From assembly GCF_900100315.1 (NCBI RefSeq), contig NZ_FNFF01000001.1:434001-498000 (forward strand): 64,000 nt of DNA, read 5' to 3'. Positions 44,152 through 52,638 of the stretch are shown piece by piece. The translations under genes and the position numbers were made by a program. The notes beneath the pieces are model-generated. The model saw nothing but the letters and a program-made list of their open reading frames with translations. It searched no databases and was not told the origin of the DNA. Source of the DNA: Streptomyces indicus. Its GTDB lineage: Bacteria > Actinomycetota > Actinomycetes > Streptomycetales > Streptomycetaceae. Numbering within the stretch: position 1 is the first letter of the stretch; each line of letters starts with the position of its first letter.

Positions 44152-44400
44152 TCAGTTCACGCTGCGGACGATGTGGGCCTCCGGGTCCGCCGCGTCCTCG
44201 TCGATGTGCGGGCCGAAGCCGAACGGGTCCTGGGCCGGACGGGCGGCGGTGATGAGGCCGTCGCCGTGCCGGTACGGCGTACCCGTACCGCGCGGCCCGG
44301 CCGCCGTGCCGACGCGCGGCGAACTGCCCTTCGTACGCGGCCCGTTGAGGGTCCTTGCCGTGGTGCTCACACCGTCGACACGCTCCAGCGTGCACTTCAT
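44152..44400 (-). CDS. Small hypothetical protein
   Basis: 82 residues, no recognised domain. Basic in the first half (KCTLERVDGVSTTARTLNGP) and acidic at the C-terminus (FGPHIDEDAADPEAHIVRSV). The ATG at 44398-44400 has an AGAGG-type ribosome site about 10 bases upstream. Codon third-position GC agrees with coding, but the gene is short and may be lineage-specific. It is convergent with the GH65 gene, separated by 37 bp. Confidence 0.5.
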   Translation of the reverse strand: MKCTLERVDGVSTTARTLNGPRTKGSSPRVGTAAGPRGTGTPYRHGDGLITAARPAQDPFGFGPHIDEDAADPEAHIVRSVN

Positions 44401-44496
44401 CGCGATGACGCCTCTTCTCGGTCTCCCGGCCGTCACCGGCCGATCACCGGCACGAGTCCCCGCGCCCGGCCGGGTGAAACGGCGGCTGTCCGGCGT

Positions 44497-44754
44497 TCAG
44501 CGGGACCGTGCCCCCACCCGCCTGCGGCGCAGCGCCCGCAGCATCGGCGCCCGTTCGGCCTCCGACGTGCCGCCCCACACACCGGTCGTCTGGCCCATGC
44601 GCAGGGCCCAGTCCAGGCACGTCTCGGTCACGGGGCAGCGTCGGCACACCTCTTTGGCCGCCTGCGTCTCGCGCACGCTCGGGCCGGTGGTGCCCACGGG
44701 GAAGAAGAGTTCCGGGTCCTCCCCCACGCATGCGGCCTGCTCCATCCACTCCAT
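44497..44754 (-). CDS. WhiB-like iron-sulfur transcription regulator
   Basis: An 85-residue Wbl protein. Four cysteines that bind a [4Fe-4S] cluster are at residues 9, 37, 40 and 46 (CxxC within VCRRCPVTETC); the GVWGG turn is at 58-62 and a basic tail (RALRRRRVGARSR) follows. Such proteins act with the primary sigma factor in development or redox response. I choose ATG 44752-44754 because GAGGGG then has proper spacing; ATG 44760 is directly adjacent to it. The subfamily cannot be fixed from the short sequence. Confidence 0.92.
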   Translation of the reverse strand: MEWMEQAACVGEDPELFFPVGTTGPSVRETQAAKEVCRRCPVTETCLDWALRMGQTTGVWGGTSEAERAPMLRALRRRRVGARSR

Positions 44755-44953
44755 GTCCATCCCCTCAACGGATCCGGACCGCCGCGGGTACCCCGCGTGC
44801 CGGAGGTGAAGAGCCGGGAGGGGAAATCGGGGCGCCCGGGTGGTGCGCATCGCGACCTCGCGGATGCATCAGGTGGTGCTGTACGGGCACCCGCATCTGC
44901 ACCCACCTCCGGGTCCGGCCACCGGGCCCGGACACCTCGCCCAGGAGGACATC

Positions 44954-45325
44954 ATGCCTGTCGCCCAGTACTGCCTCACCGCCGTCGACTGCCCCGACCC
45001 CGCCGCCCTGGCCGGCTTCTACGCCGCGCTGATGGGCGGCGAGATCAAGCACGACAACGACGACTGGTACGACCTGTACGTACCGGGCGGGCACCGCATC
45101 GCGTTCCAGCGCGCACCGGGCTACCGCCCGCCGCAGTGGCCGCAGGCCGAGGACAACTCCCAGCAGATGCACCTCGACCTGACCGTCACCGACATGGCCG
45201 ACGCCGAGGCGCAGGCCCTGTCGCTCGGCGCCATGCCGCTCGACCTGAACGACGAGGACGGCAAGCGCGGCTTCCGGGTCTACGCGGACCCGGCGGGCCA
45301 CCCGTTCTGCCTGTGCAGCGCCTGA
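44954..45325 (+). CDS. VOC-family (glyoxalase/bleomycin-resistance-like) protein
   Basis: A 123-residue vicinal-oxygen-chelate fold protein: CLTAVDCPDPAALAGFYAAL and MHLDLTVTDMADAEAQALSLGA begin the two beta-alpha-beta-beta-beta modules; YADPAGHPFCLC ends it. Family members include dioxygenases, glyoxalases and drug-binding proteins; the role here is unknown. AGGAGG precedes ATG 44954. The stop codon lies inside an exact 21-bp tandem duplication. Confidence 0.85.
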   Translation: MPVAQYCLTAVDCPDPAALAGFYAALMGGEIKHDNDDWYDLYVPGGHRIAFQRAPGYRPPQWPQAEDNSQQMHLDLTVTDMADAEAQALSLGAMPLDLNDEDGKRGFRVYADPAGHPFCLCSA

Positions 45326-45360
45326 CCGGAGCCGTCCGCCGCCTGACCGGAGCCGTCCGC
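45319..45360 (+). repeat. Exact 21-bp duplication carrying the VOC stop codon
   Basis: Unit cgcctgaccggagccgtccgc at 45319-45339 (TGA 45323-45325) is repeated without change at 45340-45360, so a second TGA follows in frame at 45344-45346. Confidence 0.9.
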
Positions 45361-45392
45361 CGTCCGGTGCCGCGCCCCGCGGCTGGCCGGCC

Positions 45393-46154
45393 TCAGTGGC
45401 AGTGACCCGCCCTGCCGAGCGTCTCCACCGGGGTCGCGCCGGGGCGGGTCCACTGCGGCAGCGGCCGGCTGGTCGGGCCCCAGGTGGGGTTGCCCTCGGC
45501 GTCGGTGCGCCAGGTCCAGCAGGCGTCGTGCCCCTTCGGCCAGGTCGCGGGCTTGTCCTCCCACGCCTCGCCGCGGCCGTAGGGCGTCATGTCGAGCAGG
45601 CCGAGGGCGGGGTTGACCCGCTCGTTGCCGCGCCCGGTCGTGGAGTACGTCAGGAACGTGCGCCCGCCCTCGCGCAGATAGCTGGTGAGGTACCCCATCT
45701 CCCCGCCGGCCGGTCCCTCGACCCCGCGGACCGAGTACCAGGGCTGGGTGTACCCCATGAACTCGACGTACGCGGCGACCTCTTCCCACGCTCCGGTGGT
45801 CACGACGGCGAAGGAGACGCCGCGGGCGTTGAGGTACACGGCGTCCCTGAGGTGCCAGGCCGTGGTGGTGCAGCCTTCGCACTGGCCCTGGTGGGGTGCG
45901 CCGTCGTACCACATGTGCCGGTAGACCACGAGTTCGTCGCGTCCCTGGAACAGGTCGAGGAACGGCACGGGTCCGTCGGGCCCGGTGACCTCGACGGTGC
46001 CGTCGAACTCCACCATGGGCAGCCGGCGGCGCGCGGCCGCGATGGCGTCACCCGCGCGGGTGTGCGCCTTTTCGCGGACGAGGAGTTCGTCGCGGGCGGC
46101 CTGCCAGGTGGCCAGGTCGACGACGGGCGGGCGGCCGGGCAGTTCGTTCGTCAT
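45393..46154 (-). CDS. DUF899 thioredoxin-like family protein
   Basis: A 253-residue DUF899 protein with a thioredoxin-like fold. The conserved region is YRHMWYDGAPHQGQCEGCTT, with one CxxC pair, and MGYTQPWYSVRG downstream. The function is unknown; some members are annotated as alkylhydroperoxide-related. The start is ATG 46152-46154. It lies downstream of the LysR gene in the same direction, across 157 bp that include two 39-bp repeats. Confidence 0.82.
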   Translation of the reverse strand: MTNELPGRPPVVDLATWQAARDELLVREKAHTRAGDAIAAARRRLPMVEFDGTVEVTGPDGPVPFLDLFQGRDELVVYRHMWYDGAPHQGQCEGCTTTAWHLRDAVYLNARGVSFAVVTTGAWEEVAAYVEFMGYTQPWYSVRGVEGPAGGEMGYLTSYLREGGRTFLTYSTTGRGNERVNPALGLLDMTPYGRGEAWEDKPATWPKGHDACWTWRTDAEGNPTWGPTSRPLPQWTRPGATPVETLGRAGHCH

Positions 46155-46181
46155 GGGTGCTCCGTGGTCTCGTCGCGGTGC

Positions 46182-46259
46182 GGATGCGGTCGGCGCCGTA
46201 CGACGGTGCCGGCCGTCACGGGATGCGGTCGGCGCCGTACGACGGAGCCGGCCCTCACG
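46182..46259. repeat. Two 39-bp tandem repeats upstream of the DUF899 gene
   Basis: 46182-46220 and 46221-46259 are 37 of 39 identical (both begin ggatgcggtcggcgccgtac). They lie 53 bp beyond the LysR gene stop (46312) and 28 bp before the DUF899 start. The core GTACGAC could be a protein site, or the array may be a post-gene duplication of the kind seen elsewhere here. Confidence 0.8.
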
Positions 46260-46311
46260 ACGGCAGACTCGGGCGGCGGGGGAAACTCATCGGCCGGGCC
46301 TCCTTCGGCGA

Positions 46312-47211
46312 CTACTCGGGCGCCCCGCCGGCGGGTCGCAGGGCGTCGAGGACCGCGCGCACGGCCGCCCGGGGTGGCGCGCCACGGCGGATCGCCGCCG
46401 TGATGGTGCGGGTCACGGGCGTCGCCAGCTCACGCGTGGCGACGCGGTAGCGCCCGGCGTTCACCGCGAGGCCCGGGAGCAGAGCCACCGCGAGGCCGGC
46501 CTCGACATGCTGGAGCGTCAGCATGTAGTTGCTGAACCGGCCCACGATCCGAGGCTCGAACCGAGCCTGCCGGCATAGCCGCAGCGCCAGGTTCGCCATG
46601 TACGACTGCGGGATGTCGAAGGCCCACGGCTCGTCCGCGAAGGCGGCGAGGTCCACCGGGCCGCGACCGGCGGCGGGGTGGTCCGGCGGCAGCACGAGCA
46701 GCACCGGGTCGGTGTCCAGCGGGACGAAGTCGAGGTCGGGGCCGAGGGGCAGGTCGTCGAAGTCCGTGGTGGTGATGACGAGGTCCGCGTCCCCCACGCG
46801 CAGGGCGGGCACGCTCGCGTGCGGCTCCAACTCCAGGATCTGGACGTCGAGATGGGGATACGCCGCTGCGAGCCGCCGTATCGCCGGCACCGCCATCGTG
46901 TGCACCGCGCTCTGGAACGCACCGAGCCGCACGAGGCCCGAGGGCTCCTCGCCGAACCCGCGCAGTTCCGCCTCGACGCTGTCCATGTGGTCGAGGATCG
47001 CCCGGGCCCGCCGCGCCAGGATCAGCCCGGCGGAGGTGAGCCGCACGCGTCGCCCTGTGCGCTCCAGGAGCGCGGTGCCGGTCTCGGTCTCCAGCTGGGC
47101 GAGCTGCTGGGACACGCTCGACGGGCTGAGGTTGGCGGCCTGGGCCACCGCGCGGACCGTGCCGAGGGTGTCCAGCTGGCTGAGCAGCCGCAGCCTCCAG
47201 GGGTTCATCAC
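46312..47211 (-). CDS. dgdR: LysR-family regulator, probably DgdR-like activator/repressor of dgdA
   Basis: A 299-residue LysR-type regulator. The HTH occupies residues 1-60 (LLSQLDTLGTVRAVAQAANLS, then SVSQQLAQLE). The effector domain follows from about residue 90. It is divergent from dgdA over an 86-bp region with a TGTGC-N14-GCACA inverted repeat, the classic arrangement for a LysR protein and its target. In Burkholderia, DgdR controls the decarboxylase gene; the name is by context and synteny. Confidence 0.85.
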   Translation of the reverse strand: MMNPWRLRLLSQLDTLGTVRAVAQAANLSPSSVSQQLAQLETETGTALLERTGRRVRLTSAGLILARRARAILDHMDSVEAELRGFGEEPSGLVRLGAFQSAVHTMAVPAIRRLAAAYPHLDVQILELEPHASVPALRVGDADLVITTTDFDDLPLGPDLDFVPLDTDPVLLVLPPDHPAAGRGPVDLAAFADEPWAFDIPQSYMANLALRLCRQARFEPRIVGRFSNYMLTLQHVEAGLAVALLPGLAVNAGRYRVATRELATPVTRTITAAIRRGAPPRAAVRAVLDALRPAGGAPE

Positions 47212-47222
47212 CCCACCATTGT

Positions 47223-47246
47223 TGTGCGGTTTTCCCGAACAGCACA
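47223..47246. promoter_or_regulatory. Candidate LysR operator between dgdR and dgdA
   Basis: TGTGC-N14-GCACA in the 86-bp divergent region. The spacing is longer than the usual T-N11-A site, so it is a tentative call based on symmetry and position. Confidence 0.35.
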
Positions 47247-47261
47247 GGCGGAATTGTGTGA

Positions 47262-48629
<1,368 letters not shown>

Positions 48630-48700
48630 CGCACCCCGGCGGCCGAGGGGGGCCAATGACCATCGGCAGTACGCCGCCGACTGTGGCCAGGTCAGGCAGA

Positions 48701-49369
48701 TCACGTCAGGTCGGCAAGGCTGAGCCTGCGCCGGAGGTTGTGCAGCCCGCGCCGGGTGTGCGACTTGACGGTGCCGAGCGGCAGTCCGGTGCGGTCCGCG
48801 ATCTGCTGTTGCGTCAGGTCCTTGAAGAAGGCGAGCTGTAGGACCAGTTGCTGTGCCGTGGGCAGCCGGCGCAGCTCGTCCGCGACGAGCACCCGGTCGA
48901 CGGCCGCGCGCGGGTCCGTGCCGGCGGGCGCGGCACGCGGAGCCTCCGCCGCGGCGTCGACAGCGGCCAGGAGCCGGGCGCGGCGGCTCCGCGCCTCCAG
49001 GGCGTCCGCGATTTTCCGGCGGGTGATGCCGGTCAGCCATGCGGCGAGCGGTCCGCGCTCCGGCCGGTAGCCGCCGCGTCCCCGCCATGCGGCGAGGAAC
49101 ACCTGCTGGGTGACGTCCTCTGCCTCGGCGCGGTCCCCCAGCGAACGATTGGCGAGGGTGAAGACAAGCGCTCCGTGGCGTTCGTAGGCCGCCGCGAGCG
49201 CCCACTCCTCGCCGCGCAGCAGCCCTTCGGCCACGCGTTGTTCCGCATACGTCAGTTCGGTCGGCGCCTGGTGCGGGACGGCACCGTCGCGCTGTGGCGA
49301 CGTCTCCCCGGCGGGCCCAGAGTCCCGTGTGGGCTGCGAGGTCCGTACGGCGTGCGCTGCGAGCCTCAT
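48701..49369 (-). CDS. litS: ECF RNA polymerase sigma factor, LitS/SigK-like
   Basis: A 222-residue ECF sigma factor. Sigma2 includes LANRSLGDRAEAEDVTQQVFLAAW and sigma4 includes FFKDLTQQQIADRTGLPLGTVKSHTRRGL. The start ATG 49367-49369 has GGAG at 6-7 base spacing; an in-frame longer form to 49438 would overlap the litR promoter. It is divergent from the LitR-like gene beside the crt cluster. In S. coelicolor LitS drives light-induced carotenoid transcription, so this is its likely counterpart. An RskA-type anti-sigma factor is encoded at 59306-60103, on the far side of the crt genes. Confidence 0.8.
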   Translation of the reverse strand: MRLAAHAVRTSQPTRDSGPAGETSPQRDGAVPHQAPTELTYAEQRVAEGLLRGEEWALAAAYERHGALVFTLANRSLGDRAEAEDVTQQVFLAAWRGRGGYRPERGPLAAWLTGITRRKIADALEARSRRARLLAAVDAAAEAPRAAPAGTDPRAAVDRVLVADELRRLPTAQQLVLQLAFFKDLTQQQIADRTGLPLGTVKSHTRRGLHNLRRRLSLADLT

Positions 49370-49451
49370 GTCGGTCTCCAAGGAACGGTGGCAGGTGACG
49401 CAACCGTGTCCCGTAACGCGCACCGCTACAACTTGCATCGTTTGTGCGCTC

Positions 49452-49457
49452 TATACT
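49452..49457 (+). promoter_or_regulatory. -10 element of a probably leaderless litR transcript
   Basis: TATACT, 6 bases before the GTG start at 49464, so transcription would begin at or within a base of the start codon. No ribosome site is visible. An ACAA-N10-TTGT imperfect inverted repeat (49428-49445) lies between litR and the sigma gene and may bind LitR itself. Confidence 0.45.
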
Positions 49458-49463
49458 GAGTGG

Positions 49464-50495
49464 GTGAGCACCGACTCCGACCCAGCGCACACCGCACCCG
49501 CACCCCGGGCGCCGGTCTCCGCCGACGTGGGCCTGACCACCGGCGACGTCGCCCGCCGCCTCGGCATCCAGCCCACCACGCTCCGCTCCTGGGACCGCCG
49601 CTACGGCATCGGCCCGTCCGGGCACGACGCGGGCAGGCACCGCCGGTGGGCGCCACAGGACATCGCGGTCCTGGAAGAGATGTGCCGGTTGACCGCGCTC
49701 GGCGTGCCTCCGGCGGAGGCGGCCCGTTCCGCCCGGGCCACGGCGGGCGGCGAGCCGCGGCCCGGCACGGAGGGCGAGCGACAGTCGGACACGGACGAGG
49801 AGGCGACGTCCTCCGCGCCGGCGGACCCTCGCCGCACCCCGGCCGGTGCCCTCCCCCTGGGCCGCAACGCCCGCGCCGAATCGCGCGGCATCGCCAGCGC
49901 GGCCACCCGACTCGACGCCGCTTCGGTGCAGCAGCAGCTGGACGGAGTGGTGAGCACGTACGGGCCCGTGGAGGCGTGGCAGGAGGTGATCATGCCGTGT
50001 CTCCAGGCCGTGGGACGCCGCTGGGAGGACGCGGGCGACCGGCATGTGGAGATCGAGCACCTGCTGTCCTGGCATGTCTCGTCCGCCCTGCGCGGCGCAC
50101 CGCTGTCCCCGGAGCGCTCGGGGTCGGCGGCGGCGGTCCTCGCGTGCGTCCCGGGAGAGCAGCACACACTGGCGCTGGAGGCCCTGGCCGCAGCGCTCGG
50201 CGAACAGGGCGTCGCGGTGCGGATGTTCGGCGGGGCGCTCCCGGCACCGGCGCTCGAGGACGCGGTACGGCGGATCGGTCCGGCCGCGGTGGTGCTCTGG
50301 TCGCAGGTCCGCTCGACGGCGAACCTGCCGCTCGCGGCCCATGTGCGCACCATCGACTGGGGGTTGCGCGGTGCGCGCAGACACCCGCAGGTGCTGCTCG
50401 GCGGACCCGGCTGGCCCGCGACGGTCCGGGATTTCCCGCGCCTGCACACCTTGCAGGGCGCGGTGGACGCGGTACGGGCCGCCTGCGGGAGCTGA
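49464..50495 (+). CDS. litR: LitR/CarH-like MerR-type regulator with B12-binding domain
   Basis: A 343-residue regulator. The N-terminal MerR helix-turn-helix is LTTGDVARRLGIQPTTLRSWDRRYG. After a Gly/Pro-rich linker the MetH-type helical cap has RWEDAGDRHVEIEHLLSWH (Trp187, Glu188, Glu198, His199), and the Rossmann part has GEQHTLALEALAAALGEQG, where His234 matches the lower B12 ligand of CarH. These residues support adenosylcobalamin light sensing. Such proteins repress carotenoid genes in the dark. The start GTG 49464 is probably at the 5' end of the mRNA. Confidence 0.88.
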   Translation: MSTDSDPAHTAPAPRAPVSADVGLTTGDVARRLGIQPTTLRSWDRRYGIGPSGHDAGRHRRWAPQDIAVLEEMCRLTALGVPPAEAARSARATAGGEPRPGTEGERQSDTDEEATSSAPADPRRTPAGALPLGRNARAESRGIASAATRLDAASVQQQLDGVVSTYGPVEAWQEVIMPCLQAVGRRWEDAGDRHVEIEHLLSWHVSSALRGAPLSPERSGSAAAVLACVPGEQHTLALEALAAALGEQGVAVRMFGGALPAPALEDAVRRIGPAAVVLWSQVRSTANLPLAAHVRTIDWGLRGARRHPQVLLGGPGWPATVRDFPRLHTLQGAVDAVRAACGS

Positions 50496-50674
50496 GGGCG
50501 TAGGCGCTCCGCGGCGGCAGGCCCTTGCCCGGCGCATCCGACCGGTGCTCCCAGACGGAAGAGTTCGCACAGAACCTCGCAGCCGAGACCCGTCCGTGAT
50601 CCGGAGTGCCACGTGAACTCGCTTGTCCAGACCGGGAATCCACCGTTCGCCACCCTCGGCCGGGGCAGCGGCCG

Positions 50675-51907
50675 GTGACGCCCCCACCCCGCTCCGACGG
50701 GCCGCCGGACGTCCTCGTCGTGGGAGGCGGTGCCGCCGGTCTGACCCTCGCCCACCGGCTGTTGTCCGACACCTCCGTCGCAGTGACGCTGGTCGAGGCA
50801 CCGGACGGCCCGCTGCGTCCGGCCGAGCGGACCTGGTGCTACTGGTCGGCGGACCCCGACGATCTGGCCGGGGTGGTCGGTGCGAGCTGGCCGAAGCTGC
50901 GCATCCACGGCCGGGACGGCGGCGCGGTGACCGTCGACCCGGCTCCGGCGCGTTACCGCATGGTGCGCTCGGCGGCGTTCGAACGCCTCGTGCACGAGCG
51001 CCTGGCGACCGCGCCCCGGGCACGGCTCGTGCGGGCGACGGCGGACATCGTGCGCAATGTGGCCGACGGCGCGGAGGTGCGGGCCACCACGGCCGAGGGC
51101 CGGTCCCTGACCCTGCGCGCCCGCTACGTCTTCGACTCGCGGCCGCTGCGCTCCCTGCCGCCGGCCCGGACCACCCTGCTCCAGCACTTCCGCGGCTGGT
51201 TCGTACGGACGGCCGGCGACCGTTTCGATCCGGCGGTCGCGGATCTGATGGACTTCCGCGTTCTCCAGCCCGCCCACGGGCTGGCCTTCGGCTATGTGCT
51301 TCCTCTGTCGCCCGACCGGGCGCTGGTGGAGTACACGGAGTTCTCCCGTACGCCGCTGAGCACGACGGCGTACGACAGCGCGCTGCACCGCTACGCCCGG
51401 GACGTCCTGGGCCTGGGTGCCTTCACCGTGGAGTCGGCGGAGCAGGGCGTGATCCCCATGACGGACGCGCGCTTCCCCCGCCGGGTCGGCCCGTCGGTGT
51501 TCCGCATCGGTACGGCGGGCGGCGCCACCCGCCCGTCCACGGGCTACACGTTCTCCGCCGTGCAGCGGCAGAGCCGCGCCATCGCCGCCGGGCTGCGCGC
51601 GGGGCACCTCGACGTTCCGGAGCCGCACGGCCGGCGTGCCCTGGCCATGGACGCCGTCCTGCTCCGCGCCCTGGACACGGGACGGCTGGACGGGCCGGAG
51701 TTCTTCACCCGCCTGTTCCGGCGGACGCCCGCCGACCAGCTGCTCCGCTTCCTCGACGGTGAGACGCGGCTGCGCGAGGAGTGGGCCGTCGGGCTGCGCT
51801 GTCCCGTCGGCCCGATGCTGCGCACCGCCTTCGAACTCCCCTTCCTGCGGCGGCGGTCGAACGACCCCCGCGTACAGGCGGCCCCTCGAGAAGAGAGCAA
51901 GCGATGA
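50675..51907 (+). CDS. crtY: Lycopene beta-cyclase CrtY
   Basis: A 410-residue flavoprotein that converts lycopene to beta-carotene. PDVLVVGGGAAGLTLAHRLL is the dinucleotide-binding N-terminus; RTWCYWSADPDDLAG, VEYTEFSRTPL and GTAGGATRPSTGYTF are conserved cyclase segments. It heads the operon crtY-crtT-crtU. I choose GTG 50675-50677; a longer form from 50606 is possible and no strong ribosome site marks either. The 180-bp leader from litR contains no separate gene. Confidence 0.9.
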   Translation: MTPPPRSDGPPDVLVVGGGAAGLTLAHRLLSDTSVAVTLVEAPDGPLRPAERTWCYWSADPDDLAGVVGASWPKLRIHGRDGGAVTVDPAPARYRMVRSAAFERLVHERLATAPRARLVRATADIVRNVADGAEVRATTAEGRSLTLRARYVFDSRPLRSLPPARTTLLQHFRGWFVRTAGDRFDPAVADLMDFRVLQPAHGLAFGYVLPLSPDRALVEYTEFSRTPLSTTAYDSALHRYARDVLGLGAFTVESAEQGVIPMTDARFPRRVGPSVFRIGTAGGATRPSTGYTFSAVQRQSRAIAAGLRAGHLDVPEPHGRRALAMDAVLLRALDTGRLDGPEFFTRLFRRTPADQLLRFLDGETRLREEWAVGLRCPVGPMLRTAFELPFLRRRSNDPRVQAAPREESKR

Positions 51908-52638
51908 CACTGCTGCGTGACGGCGAACTGGCCCACGCCTTCGACAACGCCTCCCGCACGTACGACCTCCTGACCCGGCTCAACCCCGGCTACCGGACCG
52001 ATCTGCTGCGCTCGGCACGCCGGTTGCGGCTGCCCGACGAGGGCGCGGGTCTGCATCTGCTGGATCTGGGGTGCGGCACCGGTTCGTCCACGCGCGCGCT
52101 GCTGCGGGCGGCGCCGCGGGCGCGGATCACCGCGGTCGACGCGTCGGCAGGCATGCTGGCGCGTGCCCGGGCCAAGGCCTGGCCGGACCGGGTGAGCTTC
52201 CTGCACCTGCCCGCCGAGGAGGTCGCCGCGCACCACGGGCCCTTCGACGCGGTGTTCGCCGCGTACCTGTTCCGCAACGTCACCGATCCGGACAAGGTCC
52301 TGGCCGCGGTGAAGGGCCTGCTGCGGCCCGGCGGTCGGCTTGCGGTGCACGAGTACAGCCTCAGCGGTGCCGCCCGGCACCGGGCGGTGTGGACCGCCGT
52401 CTGCCGCGGCTTCGTCGTCCCGGCCGGGACGCTCGGCGGCGACCGGGCGCTCTACCACCATCTGTGGCGCAGCGTCCTCGCGTTCGACCAGGCACCGGCC
52501 TTCGCCGACCGGATCGAACGGGCCGGGTTCAGCGGCGTACGGATCGCGCCGGTCGCCGGCTGGCAGACCGGCATCGTGCACACCTTCCTCGCCCGCAACG
52601 GATCCACCGGCGCCGCTTCGCCGGAGGTCGCACGATGA
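51904..52638 (+). CDS. crtT: SAM-dependent methyltransferase CrtT
   Basis: A 244-residue class I methyltransferase. LHLLDLGCGTGSSTRALLRAA is motif I, and VFAAYLFRNVTDPDKVLAAVKGLLRPGG covers motifs II-III; the closest general pattern is UbiE/COQ5-like. ATGA overlap with crtY sets the start. The name follows its place in the known Streptomyces crtYTU order; its substrate in carotenoid metabolism is not established. Confidence 0.85.
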   Translation: MTLLRDGELAHAFDNASRTYDLLTRLNPGYRTDLLRSARRLRLPDEGAGLHLLDLGCGTGSSTRALLRAAPRARITAVDASAGMLARARAKAWPDRVSFLHLPAEEVAAHHGPFDAVFAAYLFRNVTDPDKVLAAVKGLLRPGGRLAVHEYSLSGAARHRAVWTAVCRGFVVPAGTLGGDRALYHHLWRSVLAFDQAPAFADRIERAGFSGVRIAPVAGWQTGIVHTFLARNGSTGAASPEVAR

